From NCBI RefSeq assembly GCF_007565055.1, contig NC_044556.1, positions 129,679,808 to 129,743,807 on the forward strand: a stretch of DNA of 64,000 nt, given 5' to 3'. This stretch comes from Rhinopithecus roxellana. Taxonomy: Eukaryota; Chordata; Mammalia; Primates; Cercopithecidae. Each line of letters starts with the position of its first letter. Position 1 is the stretch's first letter. Under the pieces are notes generated by a model. That model did no database searches. It was not told the origin of the DNA and saw only the letters and a program-made list of their open reading frames with translations. Positions 1 to 11,099 of this stretch are shown one piece after another. The position numbers and the translations under genes were made by a program.

Positions 1-189
1 TGCCTCAGCCTCCCGAGTAGCTGGGACTACAGGCGCCCGCCACCTCGCCCGGCTAGTTTTTTGTATTTTTTAGTAGAGACGGGGTTTCACTGTGTTAGCC
101 AGGATGGTCTCGATCTCCTGACCTCGTGATCCGCCCGTCTCGGCCTCCCAAAGTGCTGGGATTACAGGCTTGAGCCACCGCGCCCGGCC
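1..189 (-). mobile_element. AluY (SINE), cut by the window edge
   Basis: The right part of an antisense Alu runs from the window edge to the terminal 'ccgcgcccggcc'. It reads 'gtctcgatctcctgacctcg', which is the AluY/Sc state. It also has 'ggcttgagccaccgcgcc' and 'cacctcgcccggctag', variants I associate with Old World monkey AluY. The poly(T) end lies outside the window, so length and target duplication cannot be judged. Confidence 0.95.
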
Positions 190-1500
190 AAAGGCACCAT
201 TTTACATTTCTACAACAGTGTACCAGGGTCCCTCTTTCTCCACATCCTCCTCAACATCAATCATGTGTCTTTTGTCTTTCTGATAATTTGGTATTTGTCT
301 TTTTGACAAATAATGGCCATCCTAACAAGTATAAGGTGATAGCTCGTGGCTTTGTTTTGCATTTACTTGATGATTAGTGATGTTGAGCATCTTTTCATAT
401 ATTGTTGGCCATTTGTATGTGTTCTTAGGAGAAATGTCTGTTCTGGTCTTTTGCTCATTTTTTATTGTTTGTTTTTGTTGTTGTTTTTGTTTCTTGTTTT
501 GCTGGTGAGTTGTGTTAATTCCTATATATTTTGGATATTAGCCCCTATTAAATATATGGCTTGTGAATATTTTCTGTCTTTCCAAAAGTTGCCTTTTCAT
601 GCCACTGATTGTTTCCTTTAACGTGCAGAAGCTTTTTAGTTTAATGTATTCCTACTTGCCTATTTTTACTTTTGTGACCTGTGCTTTTGGTGTCACACCC
701 AATAAATCATTGCCAAGATCAGTGTCAAGATTTTTCCCTATGTCTTCTTCTAGGTGTTTTACAGTTTCAAGTCTTACATTCAAGTCTGTAATCCATTTTG
801 CGTTGACTCTTGTGTATGGTGTAAGATAAGGCTCCGATTTTATTCTTTTGCACTTAACTATTCAGTTTTCCCAACACCATTTATTGAAAAGACTATCCTT
901 TTCTCATTGTGTATTCTTGGCACCTTTGTCTAAGATTAGTTGACTGTACACGTATGGCTTTATTTCTGGACTGTCTATCCTGTTCCACTGATCTATGTGT
1001 TTTTATGCCAGTTCCATAATGTTTTGATTCCTATAGCTTTGTAATACAATTCAAAATCAGGAAGTGTGATGCTTCCAGCTTTGCTCTTCTTTATCTAGAT
1101 TGCTTTAGCTATGGGTCTTTTGTGGTTCCATACAAATTTTAGAATTTATTCTCTATTTTTGTGAAAAATGTCATTGGAATTTTGATGGAGATTGTGTTAA
1201 ATTTGTAGATCACTTTGGGTAGTATGGACATTTTTGCAGTATTAAATCTTCCAATCCATAACATGGGATATCTTTCCATTTGTGTTTTCAATTACTTTCA
1301 TCAATGTTTTATAGTTTTCAGTATGCAGATCTTTCACCTCCTGATTAAATTTGTTCCTATCTCATTATTTTTGATGCTATATAAATGGTGTTGTTTTCAT
1401 TATTTCTTTTTCAGATAATTCATTATTTTTATGTTGATTTTGTATTTTTTGACTTTAATGAATTTGTTTATTAGTTCTAAAAGTTTTTTGGTGAATAAAA
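190..1500 (-). mobile_element. L1 LINE fragment, 3' half of ORF2, antisense
   Basis: The plus strand reads as the reverse complement of L1 ORF2. It contains the segment before the ORF2 end ('gaacagacatttctcctaag' when reversed) and then 'ccaacaccatttattgaaaa'. After that come the region around 'ctatagctttgtaatacaat' and the 'cttccaatccataacatggg' segment. All frames are broken by stops, so it is a dead insertion. The age looks intermediate (L1PB/L1M). It abuts the Alu at the left edge. Confidence 0.85.
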
Positions 1501-2040
1501 GTTATTAATTTACTGATATTACCCAACCCCCTTCAGCTACATTACCCTCTGTTTTTCCATAGTAAGAAAAAGAATGATTTGCAGTTATTTTCTAGACTCA
1601 GCACTCTCTTCTAGGCAGTGATCTCAACTATTGTTCTGTACATGTACACTAACTGGGACAGTTTTTCTCTGCTTCATCTGGAGGCTTTATGGTGATGTTA
1701 GTTTATGTTTTTCTTTGTGATTTAAAAATTCTCCCAGAAAGCATATACATTTGCAAAGATTAATTTGAGAACACCAGAACCATGTAGCATCATGTGACAA
1801 TTTAGAAAATGTGATGCTTGCAGCTTTGCTCTTCTTTATCTAGATTGCATTAGCTATACCTGACAGGAAATCATCTTCCATCCTGCTGGAAGTAGTGCAA
1901 TATTGTGATTAGGGCACTTTCTACTGAATTTGACCACTACACTATCCAAAAATTTTGATGTGTGTTTAAACTGAGTAATTTTTTAATTAGTGTATAGATA
2001 TTTTTAAAGGAGTTCATTTCTTCTTCACTTCACTCATTGC
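1501..2040. other. No gene; mostly unassigned AT-rich sequence
   Basis: No coding signal and no repeat family that I recognise over most of this stretch. The exception is a 47-bp block at 1811-1857 that copies L1 ORF2 sequence found at 1066-1112 with two mismatches. Confidence 0.5.
1811..1857. repeat. 47-bp isolated copy of nearby L1 sequence
   Basis: Positions 1811-1857 match 1066-1112 at 45 of 47 bases (differences c/g and t/a). At 1066 the block sits inside a continuous L1 ORF2 fragment. At 1811 the flanks are not L1-like on either side. The second copy therefore looks like a short secondary duplication of the first. Confidence 0.7.
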
Positions 2041-2430
2041 ACATAAATTGACAGATGAGTGCATAGATTAAACAAGATGGATAGTGGTTATGTACCAAGC
2101 AAAGAGGACCCACATGTGCAGAGGCATAGAGATGTGGGGACCAGGAACACAATGTTCCAAATAGGTAAATAGTATTGGATCATTGGGTGCAAATAAGATG
2201 ATAGAGAAATAAGGCTACCCAAGCATGCAGAAGCCAAGTGAAAATGGATCTTGCAGGCCATACAAAGGAGTTGAGATTTTTTAGTTTAATAGGGAGCCAT
2301 GGAAGGATTTCAAATGCACTTTATAAAGATGCATTTTGACAGCAAATATGAAGTATAGACTTGAAGGAGGCAAGATTGGAAACAGGAAGACTAGTTCAGG
2401 TTATTGTAATAGTCCATAATCCATGCAGAA
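2041..2430 (-). mobile_element. L2 LINE fragment, antisense
   Basis: This is a decayed match to the antisense of the L2 ORF2 C-terminal and 3' region. The landmarks are 'ggatcttgcaggccatacaa', 'gggagccatggaaggatttc', 'gcattttgacagc' and 'ggttattgtaatagtcca', in the order expected for reversed L2. No reading frame survives. Confidence 0.65.
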
Positions 2431-2671
2431 GTAATGAAGGCCTAAAGTAAGACATAGGGCATAGAGAGAATCAGAGTGTCTCCCCTTGAAAAGGAAACAG
2501 TCCAAAGTTCTCGCTCAGAAAATGCAACTCTTTTCCATGTCTTGTCTCCAGAATCTATTTGTATGAAAACAAATAAATAATACTAAAATTTCAAACAGCA
2601 ATTTTATATGTGTATCTTGGGGTCTATTCAGAGAACAGTATCCATTGGCATTTGGCCTCTCCAGCAATATC

Positions 2672-2848
2672 TTTTTTTTTTTTTTTTTTTTTTTTTTTTG
2701 AGATGGAGTCTCGCTCTGCCGCCCAGGCTGGAGTACAGTGGCTGGATCTCAGCTCAGTGCAAGCTCCGCCTCCAGGGTTTACACCATTCTCCTGCCTCAG
2801 CCTCCGGAGTAGCTGGGACTACAGGCGCCCGCCACCACGCCCAGCTAG

Positions 2849-2901
<53 letters not shown>

Positions 2902-3026
2902 TATTTTTAGTAGAGACGGGGTTTCACCATGTTAGCCAGGATGGTCTCGATCTCCTGACCTCGTGATCTGCCCGTCTCGGCCTCCCAAAGTGCTGGGATT
3001 ACAGGCCTGAGCCACCGCGCCCGGCC
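2672..3026 (-). mobile_element. AluY with 50-base T tract in its linker
   Basis: This is a full-length antisense Alu, from its 28-T tail at 2672-2699 to 'ccgcgcccggcc'. It is flanked by a perfect 15-bp target duplication, 'ctctccagcaatatc', at 2657-2671 and 3027-3041. The central A-rich linker (T-rich here) has grown to 50 T at 2851-2900, where the usual form is a few A around 'tacaaaa'. The state 'ggctggatctcag' fits a monkey AluY lineage. Confidence 0.95.
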
Positions 3027-3049
3027 CTCTCCAGCAATATCCTATTTTC

Positions 3050-3300
3050 CTTTTCTGTTTTAGATTGAGGGGGTACATGTGGAGGTTTGTTACATGAATA
3101 TATTATGTGATGCTGAAGTTTGGACTTCAATTGAACCTGTCACCCAAATAATGAACATAGTACCCAATAGGTAGGTTTTCAACCTTTCCCTCTTTCCTCC
3201 CCTTTTGGAGTCTCCAGTGTCTATTTTTCCCATCTTTATGTCCATATGTACCCAATGTTTCAGCTATATCTTATTCTGTACATACATTTAAGGGTGCAGA
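3050..3300 (-). mobile_element. L1 3' UTR fragment, antisense
   Basis: The segment 'gggggtacatgtggaggttt' through 'cccaataggtaggttttcaa' and 'gtccatatgtacccaatgtt' is the classic reversed 3' end of primate/mammalian L1 (L1MA/L1PB-like). It was already present when the neighbouring AluY inserted beside it, because the Alu target duplication borders it. Confidence 0.75.
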
Positions 3301-3550
3301 GTTCATGAAAATTTGCCCACATTCCTAGGAAAGCTGGTCATGTGGGATAAATATTGAACTACAGTTATCTCCTTTCAATCTTTTGGAAGCAGAAGATTTC
3401 CATTTTCACAATTCCAATTAATCACTTACAATGAATTGAAGCTCCTTTTCTTAACAGATACATCATTTTTCTTTGCTAAAGTTGGTATTTTCTTAGGCAT
3501 GCCGTGGAAAGACAAATCAGTTGATCTCTTAAGGAAGCAACAGTCACAAC

Positions 3551-5280
3551 TGGTTATTTAAGATTGAGAAGGAAACAACTGAGCAGCCCAGGACCTAAAG
3601 CCATCTGGAAAATTGGCAGAGTAAAGATCTTCAAAAATCCTTTCCTCCATAAAGGCAATAAAAATAGCAGCAAAACTGACAGAATCAAATTTTTCAGAAT
3701 GCTGAAAATTAGCCAAAGACTTGCAGCAATCCAAAGAATGTTTAGTCAAGAGAAATGTCTGAAACCTGGTAAGAAGAGCAAGCTTTGTAGCATGTTAAGA
3801 TGCCAATACTTTTCAAATTTATCTACACATTCAATGCAATCTTTATCAAAATCCCAGCTGGCTTTTTGTGGAAATTGACAAGCTGATCCTAAATTTCATA
3901 TGTAAATACAAGGGACACTAAATAGCCAAAACAATCTTGGCAAGAACAAAAAAGAAACAAAGTCAGAGGACTCACACTTTCAGATTTCAAAACTCTCTAT
4001 AAATCTACTGTAATCAAGACTGTGTTGTACTTGTATAAAGATAGACATATAAAACAATGGAATAGAATTGATGGTCTAGAAGTAAACTCATACATTTACA
4101 ATTAATTTTTGACAAATATCAAGATTATTCATGCTGAAAGGGTCATCTTTTCAACAAATGGTTCTGAAACAAATGGATAAGCACATGCAAAAGAAGGATG
4201 TTGGACCCTATCACACACTACATACAAAATTAACTAAAAATTCATCAATAACTTAAGAGCTGAAACTATACAACTCTTAGGGAAAAAAGTAGGCATAAAC
4301 CTTTGTGATTTTGGATTTGACAATTATTTCTTGGTTATGACACCAAAAACACAGGCAACAAAAGGAAAAATAGGACTTCAAAATAAAAAAATACATAAAT
4401 TGGACTTCACCTAAATGAGTAACTTCCGTGCTTCAAAAGACACCTTCAAGAAAGTGAAAAGACAGCCCACAGAATGGGAGATAATTTTTGCAAGTCGTAT
4501 ATATGATAAGGAACTTGCAAAAGAGGCAAATAGCTCCATTAAAGTGGACAAATAATATGAATAGACATTTCTCCAAAGAAGATAAACAAATGTACCATAA
4601 ACACATGAAAAGGTGCTGAACATTATTAGTCATCAGGCAAATACAAAGCAAAACCACAACATAATACTTTACCCCACACTCACTAGCCTGGCTATAATAG
4701 ACAGACAATAAGTGTTGGTGAGGATGTGGAGAAATTGGAACCCTCATACACTGCTGGTGAGAATGTAATATGATATAATCACTTTGGAAAATAGTCTAAC
4801 TATAGAATTACCATATGACCCAGAAATTTCACTCCTAGCTATATACCAAGAGAAATGAAAAGTTATATTCTTACAAAAACTTGTAAATGATTGCTCATAA
4901 AAGCATTATCTGTAATAGCCAAAAAGTGGAAACAACCCAAATGGCTGACTCATGACAACTGATGGATGGATAAACAAATTGTGGTATATCCATACAATGG
5001 AATTTTATTTAGCCATAAAAAGGAATAAAGTACTGATTCATGCTACAACATGGATGAACCTTGCAATTATGGTAAGTGAAAGAAGTCAGACACAAAAGGC
5101 TACATATTGGATGATTGCATTCATATGAAATATACAGAATGGGCAAATGCATAGAGACAGAAAGTCAATTAGTGACTTTCAGCAGCTGGTGGGAGAAGAG
5201 AACAAGGAGAGGCTACTAATTCATATGGAGTTTCTTTTTGTAGTGATGAAAATGGTATAGATGTTTAGGACCTTCCAGTT
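3551..5280 (+). mobile_element. Old L1 LINE, internally deleted, sense
   Basis: From about 3790 this follows L1 ORF2 from 'aatgcaatctttatcaaaat' through 'caatggaatagaattgatgg', 'aacccaaatggctgactcat', 'ggtatatccatacaatggaa' and the 3' UTR. The head at 3551-3785 is A-rich, L1-like sequence that I cannot place firmly; it may be the 5' region of the same element. Many stops and indels make this a relic, and the divergence suggests an L1M family. Confidence 0.8.
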
Positions 5281-6291
5281 GTTAGAATACAACATTAGAT
5301 ACCAGAATTAGGAAATCCAGATGCCTTTCATTGTAAGTCGTTTGATTCTACACCAAGGTTGATCTGCCATATTGTAAGAATAATTGCTGTATATCTCTCA
5401 TGTTTCATGGAGAATATTTACAAAGTATATTGGTCACTGATGCTTCTTTTCCCAAACTCATGCCAAAATCTCAACTGTGTCAGGCATGTAGGAGGTGGTC
5501 AATAAACATTATTTACTTTCCCGTCACTATATCAATTTATGTCTGAGCCTCTAAGCCTTTAGAAATTGCTAGTGTTCCCTAACAGTAGCCATGGAATATG
5601 TAAAAAATAAAAAGAATTTAAGGATTAATATTGGGTAATCTGAAAGGAAATGTGAATTCTAGTGAAAATCAGAAATCTTCTTAATCACTCAATAGCATTA
5701 TGTAACTCTCTTGCTCACAACCTCAGTCTTGGCAAGTATTAGGACACGAACTCTCCAGAGTTGTCCCAGGAACAGTAGGTCCCAGAAAAAGAAGAATGAC
5801 TTGTGACAAGAACCGTGAGGAGTGCCTCAATCTGTTTCCATGATTTATGATCTTCTTACCTCAGTAATGACTCCCACCATTTGGTTCAGACTTACAAGAG
5901 GCCATGTCTGACATTTTAGCAGAGAGACGGGTATATACCAACCTGGATCTGTCTTGGGCTCACGAATCACACTGAGCTCACAAATCACCTTTCTTTCCTG
6001 CGAAGTTATCAGCTGTTTAATTATAGATAAGTTTGCATCTGTGGCCAAGAACCCAGGCCAGGTTTTATAAAACCTGAACTGTCTCTCAGTTTCCAAGGAC
6101 AATCAACATCAAGGAATATCGCTGCATGACTATAGGGTTGATGAAAAATTCCATTTTTCACAAGTAAAACATTTTCTTAGATTCGTGAATAGCTACTGAC
6201 AATGTCTAATGAAACAACTGACAATACATCTGGGTTTGGGTGAGATAGGAAGAAAACCAAAGCCAAAGGCGTCCTATAAAAATCACTTCCT
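5281..6291. other. No gene recognised
   Basis: Mixed AT-rich single-copy-like sequence. A short piece at about 5480-5520 ('gtcaggcatgtaggaggtgg ... caataaacatt') resembles an L2 or MIR 3' end. The small minus-strand frame at 5845-6102 has no recognisable domain and no splice or promoter context. Confidence 0.45.
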
Positions 6292-6567
6292 GGCTGGGTG
6301 CGGTGGCTCATGCCTGTAATCCTGGCACTTCGGGAGGCCAAGGTGAGCAGATCCGTTGAAACCAGGAGTCCAAGACCAGCCTGGGCAATGTGGTGAAACG
6401 CTGTCTCTACTAAAAATACAAAAAAATTAGCTGGGCCTGGTGGCACATGCCCGTAGTCCCAGCTACGTGGAAGGCTGAGGCAGGATAATTGCTTGAACTG
6501 GGAGGTGGAGGTTGCAGTGAGCCAAGACCCCACCACTGCACTCCAGCCTGGGTTGCAGAGTGAGACT
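6292..6567 (+). mobile_element. AluS, 3' end and poly(A) missing
   Basis: Starts 'ggctgggtgcggtggctcat' and runs through both arms to 'gcagagtgagact', then switches to unrelated 'tttttggtatggcc' without a poly(A) tail. 'cttgaactgggaggtggagg' marks it as AluS rather than AluY. No clear target duplication is visible, consistent with loss of the 3' end after insertion. Confidence 0.85.
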
Positions 6568-6779
6568 TTTTTGGTATGGCCCTGTAAGAGGTAGAGAAGA
6601 GGACTGAATGACTCTCAAGATTCTTCAACTTCCCATATTGTAAAATCCAATGTTTGAGGAATTGTGTGTAATTATTATTTTTATAGCTAATATGTACAAG
6701 CTGTACAAAACATAAAAGATTCAAAGGGGTCCTATAGAAAAAAAAAATCTCTATCCATCCATTCTCTTTAATCATCAAT

Positions 6780-7077
6780 ATTTTTTTTTTTCCTGAGATG
6801 GAATTTCGCTCTTGTTGCCCAGGCTGGAGTGCAATGGTGTGATCTCAGCTCACTGCAATCTCCACCTCCCAGGTTTAAGTGATTCTTCTCCCTCGGCCTC
6901 CCAAGTAGCTGGGATTACAGGCATGCGCCACCACCACTGGCTAATTTTGAATTTTTAGTAGAGACGGGGTTTCTCCATGTTGGTTAGGCTGGTCTTGAAC
7001 TCCCAACCTCAGGTGATCTACCCGTCTCGGCCTCCTAAAGTGCTGGGATTGTAGATGTGAGCCACTTGTGCCCAGCC
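6780..7077 (-). mobile_element. AluS
   Basis: A full-length antisense Alu from the T tract at 6780 to 'gcccagcc'. The short flanking match 'tcatcaa' on both sides is a plausible target duplication. The many substitutions, including loss of CpGs, indicate AluS age. Confidence 0.9.
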
Positions 7078-7089
7078 TCGTCATCAAAT

Positions 7090-7788
7090 TTCTTATCCCG
7101 GGGCAATGTTGCCAGGCACTGTTCTAGGTCCTGAGGATAAAGTCATGAACAAAATAGAGTCCCTGTCCTCAGTGAGCTTATATTCTAGTGTGAAGAGAAA
7201 CAAAACAGCTTTGGGTATGACAAAAATAAAATAGCCTGAGGAGGAGCAGCTTTGAGGTGGGAGAAAAACCAGATGAGTATGGTTTCATAAAACTTAGAAA
7301 AGACAAGTATTTCAAGAATTAGGGAGTCGTCAGCCATGTCAAATGCTGTAGAAAGGTCAAGTAAGAGAGCAACAAAGTGTTGACTATTGGCCTTCGCCAA
7401 GTAATGGTGATTGGTGACCTTGACAATTGTTTCAGTGGACTGGTACAATCAAAAGCTCAACTGAAATGGATTGAGGAGGGGATATAAAAATTACAATGAA
7501 TCTGCTAGAGGAATATTGATTTAAAAATATGTGAGAGAAGCAGCAGAGTCCAGGTAATGGGAAATGTGCATTGGGGGGAGTTTTTCTTAAAATGTATTAT
7601 ATTAAGGCATGTTTATATGCACATGAAATAATCTAAAATAAAAAGCAATGAATTCAGGAAAGAAAGCAGATCATTTCAAAAATAAAGTCCTCGAGAAGGT
7701 AAGAGGAGATTGGAACAGGGCACAAGAGGAGGGCTTGGCCTTAGGTAGAAGCAGGGATACTCCTTCCATTTTAACATCTTTCCAGAGG

Positions 7789-7790
<2 letters not shown>
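7090..7790 (-). mobile_element. L2 LINE with reverse-transcriptase relic
   Basis: The 3' end, antisense, appears first ('ccaggcactgttctaggtcc ... gagcttatattctagt'). ORF2 sequence follows. On the minus strand, 7185-7448 still translates into a stretch ending 'LLLDLSTAFDMADDSLIL'. This resembles the L2 reverse-transcriptase block with the LDLSAAFDTVDH-type motif. The segment 'gggcttggccttaggtagaa' near 7730 continues L2 ORF2. The frame is short and isolated, so there is no active enzyme. Confidence 0.75.

Positions 7791-7792
<2 letters not shown>

Positions 7793-7851
<59 letters not shown>
7793..7851 (+). repeat. (CA)n microsatellite
   Basis: About 29 uninterrupted AC units, lying at the junction of the L2 relic and unique sequence and about 40 bp before an Alu tail. 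An uninterrupted tract of this length is expected to vary between individuals. Confidence 0.98.
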
Positions 7852-7892
7852 ATACACAGATATGAATGGGTATATATCTTTCCTTTTTAACT

Positions 7893-8186
7893 TTTTTGTT
7901 TTTTTTGAGTCAGAGTCTCACTCTGTCACCCAGGCTGGAGTGCAGTGGCGCGATCTCATCTCACTGCAATCTCCACCTCCTGGGTTCAAGCAATTCTCCT
8001 GCCTCAGCCTCCTGAGTAGCTGAGATTACAGGCGTGTGCCACAATGCCCGCTAATTTTTGTATTTTTAGTAGAGATGGGGTTTCACCGTGTTGTACAGGC
8101 TGGTCTTGAATTCCTGACCTCAAGCAATCCGTCCGCCTCAGCCTCCCAAAGTGCTAAGATTACAGGCGTGAGGCATCACATCTGGC
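7893..8186 (-). mobile_element. AluS
   Basis: Antisense Alu from the T-rich tail to 'aggcatcacatctggc'. The 'gggttcaagcaattctcctg' state indicates AluS. Its head abuts a GATA microsatellite that in turn abuts the tail of the next Alu, so the two Alus lie head to tail. Confidence 0.9.
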
Positions 8187-8192
8187 ATAGAT

Positions 8193-8247
<55 letters not shown>

Positions 8248-8270
8248 TAGAGATAGATATATAGAGAGAG
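8187..8270 (+). repeat. (GATA/TAGA)n microsatellite
   Basis: A run of ATAG/GATA units of about 60 bp, followed by imperfect 'atagatatagagatagatat' and 'agagag' units. It occupies the tail position of the downstream antisense Alu and probably grew from that tail. Confidence 0.95.
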
Positions 8271-8554
8271 ATTTTGAGATGGAATCTTGCTCTGCCACCA
8301 GACTGGCATGCAGTGGCACAATCTCAGCTCACTGCAACCTCTGCCTCCTGGGTTCAAGTGATTTCCCTGCCTCAGCCTCCCGAGTAGCTGAGACTATAGG
8401 CGTGTGCCACCACCCCTGACTAATTTTTTGTATTTTAGTAGAGATGGGGTTTCACCATGTTGGCCAGCATGGTCTCGATCTCCTGACCTCATGATCTGCC
8501 CACCTCGGCCTCTGAAAGTGCTGGGATTACAGGCATGAGCTACTGCGTCCAGCC
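8271..8554 (-). mobile_element. AluS (Sc-like)
   Basis: Antisense Alu from 'ttttgagatggaatcttgct' to 'gcgtccagcc'. It has 'atggtctcgatctcctgacc' but also 'gggttcaagtgatttccctg', which fits AluSc or an old AluY. Confidence 0.9.
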
Positions 8555-8559
8555 CTATT

Positions 8560-9870
8560 TATACATTTTTAAACTCAAATAGCAAATAACAACATGCTTT
8601 ATGTTGTATTTTGCATCTTGTTTAAAAAAACTTAACAGTATGTCTAAGTATATACTTACAGGCTTTCTCATTCATTTTGACTGTTGCATAGTGTTGTCTT
8701 TTATTGCCACACCATAATTTACTTCTAATCCTCTACTAGTAAACATTGTCTGTTTCCAGTGTTTTTCTATTGCAAACAATGCTTTAATGAACATCTTTGT
8801 ACAGAGGTATTAGTGTGTCTACAGAATAAATTACTAGAAATGGACTTGTTAGCTCAAATAGTATAAACATTTTTAATTTTGAAGGCTATTATCAAATTGT
8901 GCCTAATTTATACCAATTTATAACCCCAAACACATATTAGAGTCCCTGTTTCTGCCTCATCCACTCAGTGTTAGGCAGACTTTAATATTTATCAGTCTGA
9001 CAGGTGAAAAATTGTGTCTCAGGGCCTTAATTTGCATTTATCTTGTTACAAATGAGGTTTGGCATTATTTCATGTTTAAAATTCATTTGTTTCCTTTTCT
9101 GCGTACTTTCTGTACATCTGCCTATTTTTCTATTGTTATTGGTCTTTTTTCATTAATATTTAGGAACTCCATACATTAAGAATTTAGAGTTTTGTCATAT
9201 ATGTTGTAAATATTTTCCTAATTTATTGCATGTGTTTGTACTTTTACATGTATCAAATTTTATAAACTTATGTAGCTTATGTAGTTTTGTTGTCTATTGT
9301 GTGGTTTGTATATTTTTGGAGTCTATTATGTGAGTCCACATAGTCTATTGACCTCTTCCTGTATGGCTTCTGAGTTTGGTGTTATGCTTAAAAGTACTAC
9401 TGCACTCTAAAATTATAAGAAAAAGATTATTTTTATGTCTAAATCTTTGATCTATGTGAGATTTATTCTTACTAAGAAATAAGTTAGGAATCCAACTTTT
9501 TCTTTTTTGAGATGGAGTTTCACTTTTGTTGACCAGGCTGGAGAGCAATGGCCCTATCTTGGCTCACTACAGCCTCCATCTCCCAGGTTCAAGCAGTTCT
9601 CCTGCTTTAGCCTCCCAGGTAGCTGGGATTACAGGCATGCATCACCATACCTGACTAATTTTGTATTTTTAGTAGAGACAGGATTTCACCATGTTGGCCA
9701 GGCTGCCCTCAAACTCCTGACCTCAGGTGGTCCGCCTACCTGAGCCTCCCAAAGTGCTGGAATCACAGGCGTGAGCCACTGCATGCAGCCCCAACTTAAT
9801 ATTTTTTGTGACTATCCAGATTCCCAATGCCATTTATATAATGCCATCTTAATCGTTGGCTAAGTTCCTG
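8560..9870 (-). mobile_element. Old L1 (L1M/HAL1-like), antisense, split by an Alu
   Basis: Antisense L1 3' ORF2 sequence: 'attgcaaacaatgctttaat', 'ctgacaggtgaaaaattgtg', 'atttgcatttatcttgttac' and 'ggcttctgagtttggtgtta'. After the Alu at 9499-9790 the expected continuation 'ccaacttaatatttttt ... caatgccatttatata' resumes. The divergence is high, so this is one of the older L1 pieces here. Confidence 0.75.
9499..9790 (-). mobile_element. AluS inserted in L1
   Basis: Antisense Alu inserted into the L1 relic. The 7-bp target duplication 'ccaactt' lies at 9492-9498 and 9791-9797. The states 'ctcaaactcctgacctcagg' and 'tcaagcagttctcctgc' indicate AluS. Confidence 0.92.
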
Positions 9871-10269
9871 ACCATGCCAAGGGAGAAGTGGTTAAAGAAA
9901 AATAGTATGCATTCAAATATTTGTTAAATGAGAATAGAAAAATTCATGAGCAATGGAACATTGGGAATGGGAAATTTGTAAAAAATTAGTTGGCAAAGAC
10001 TTTGCTCCTGACTTGCAGTCTTTCTTTCTGACCCAGTTTACACTATTGTGTGGGATGACTAAACTGTTCATGTTGAAGACCCATCCGGTGACTTAGCCTT
10101 GCAGTGTCTTCACCTTGATTCCAGTGATTTTCATCTTCACTCTATCGCCTCGTGCCCCTGGCTACATTCTGGTTTTCATTGCCATCAGGAGCTATTCAAT
10201 TTCTGAAATATGAAACTCAAACATCCTGCTTTCTAACGACAGCCTCCCATTCTTCTGGCTCTTTAGCTC
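9871..10269. other. No gene recognised
   Basis: Unique-looking sequence of ordinary composition. I see no splice-flanked frame, repeat family or promoter signal. Confidence 0.4.
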
Positions 10270-10900
10270 CCTAATCACTACCACACGTCTTCACCCATCC
10301 ATACGTGGGTCCTTTCACCTCTCTGACTTCTCTCAGCAGCTTTTCCTGCCTTTCCCTTCATTCTCTCTCCAGTCATTCTAACCACTCTGGTCAGCTCTGA
10401 ATTCCTTATTCTTTTTGTCTTTTTCTCTACTTGTGGGTCGAAACATAATCCTGGATTGATGTGAATCTGCCTTCGCCATTCATACAGGCAATATACCACA
10501 TACTATTGGGGGAAAATCATACTCTATGCAAACTGGTGCCACTACAAATTAATGATTCCATTGCTTTCAAGAGTAAGTTCAAGTTCCTCTGCAAAATATA
10601 CAAGGAAGGGCCTTCACAATCCAGCTCCAAGTCCCATTTGTTCTACTTCTCTTTCCACTCACCCTCACAACCTATCCGCTGAGAACATCCCCCTTGCTCT
10701 TGAATAAGCTGCTCCCTTTGCCTAAAGTGACTTTCTTCTTCCCCTCCTCTGGTTAATTCAGCTCAGGGAATCATCTCCAGGAAACTGCTACCAGCTCTAC
10801 CTCATCTGTCTGGATTGTGTGTTCTTTTTGATTCTATCAGATTCCATGCTAACCTTTTTGAAAACTGATCATGCTTTATTGGAGAAGGCTGTTTAAATGA
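10270..10900 (+). mobile_element. Decayed L2 LINE, sense (probable)
   Basis: Pyrimidine-rich sequence follows the L2 sense 3' ORF2 pattern. Landmarks are 'ccattgctttcaagagtaag', 'gctgctccctttgcctaaag', 'cttcttcccctcctctgg' and 'gggaatcatctcc'. The match is weak and interrupted, so the family call is tentative. Confidence 0.5.
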
Positions 10901-10914
10901 CTGCTTCTCTAGAG

Positions 10915-11060
10915 AGGAGTGGATCTCAAAGCTCAGGATGCATAAGCATCAGGCAGAAAGCTGATTTTTATTAGGCTTTAGGTTGAATCCAGGAATCTGA
11001 ATTTCAGCAAGCACACCAAGTGGTACTGATGCTGGTGGTTCTGGGACTCCTCTGAGAAAC
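10915..11060 (+). mobile_element. MER5A-like hAT DNA transposon relic
   Basis: Non-autonomous hAT-Charlie pattern: 'gtggatctcaaagctcagga', then 'ggaatctgaatttcagcaag', 'aagtggtactgatgctg' and 'tggttctggga'. The terminal repeats are degraded and no target duplication is visible. Confidence 0.55.
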
Positions 11061-11099
11061 AGCAAATATGAGCTCTTGGATGCCAGGGGAATATTCTCA

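Noticed and set aside
2608..2966. Frames that encode runs of phenylalanine with 'SRSAAQAGVQWLDLSS'-type peptides
   Set aside because: These are translations of an antisense Alu and its T tracts. The same peptide appears at every antisense Alu in the window.
7185..7448. Minus-strand frame with a reverse-transcriptase motif, considered as a domesticated gene
   Set aside because: Only about 40 residues resemble L2 reverse transcriptase. The surrounding L2 is decayed, and nothing suggests selection for coding.
8187..8270. GATA array considered as a cluster of GATA-factor sites
   Set aside because: A simple tandem repeat in an Alu tail position explains it fully. There is no independent sign of regulation.
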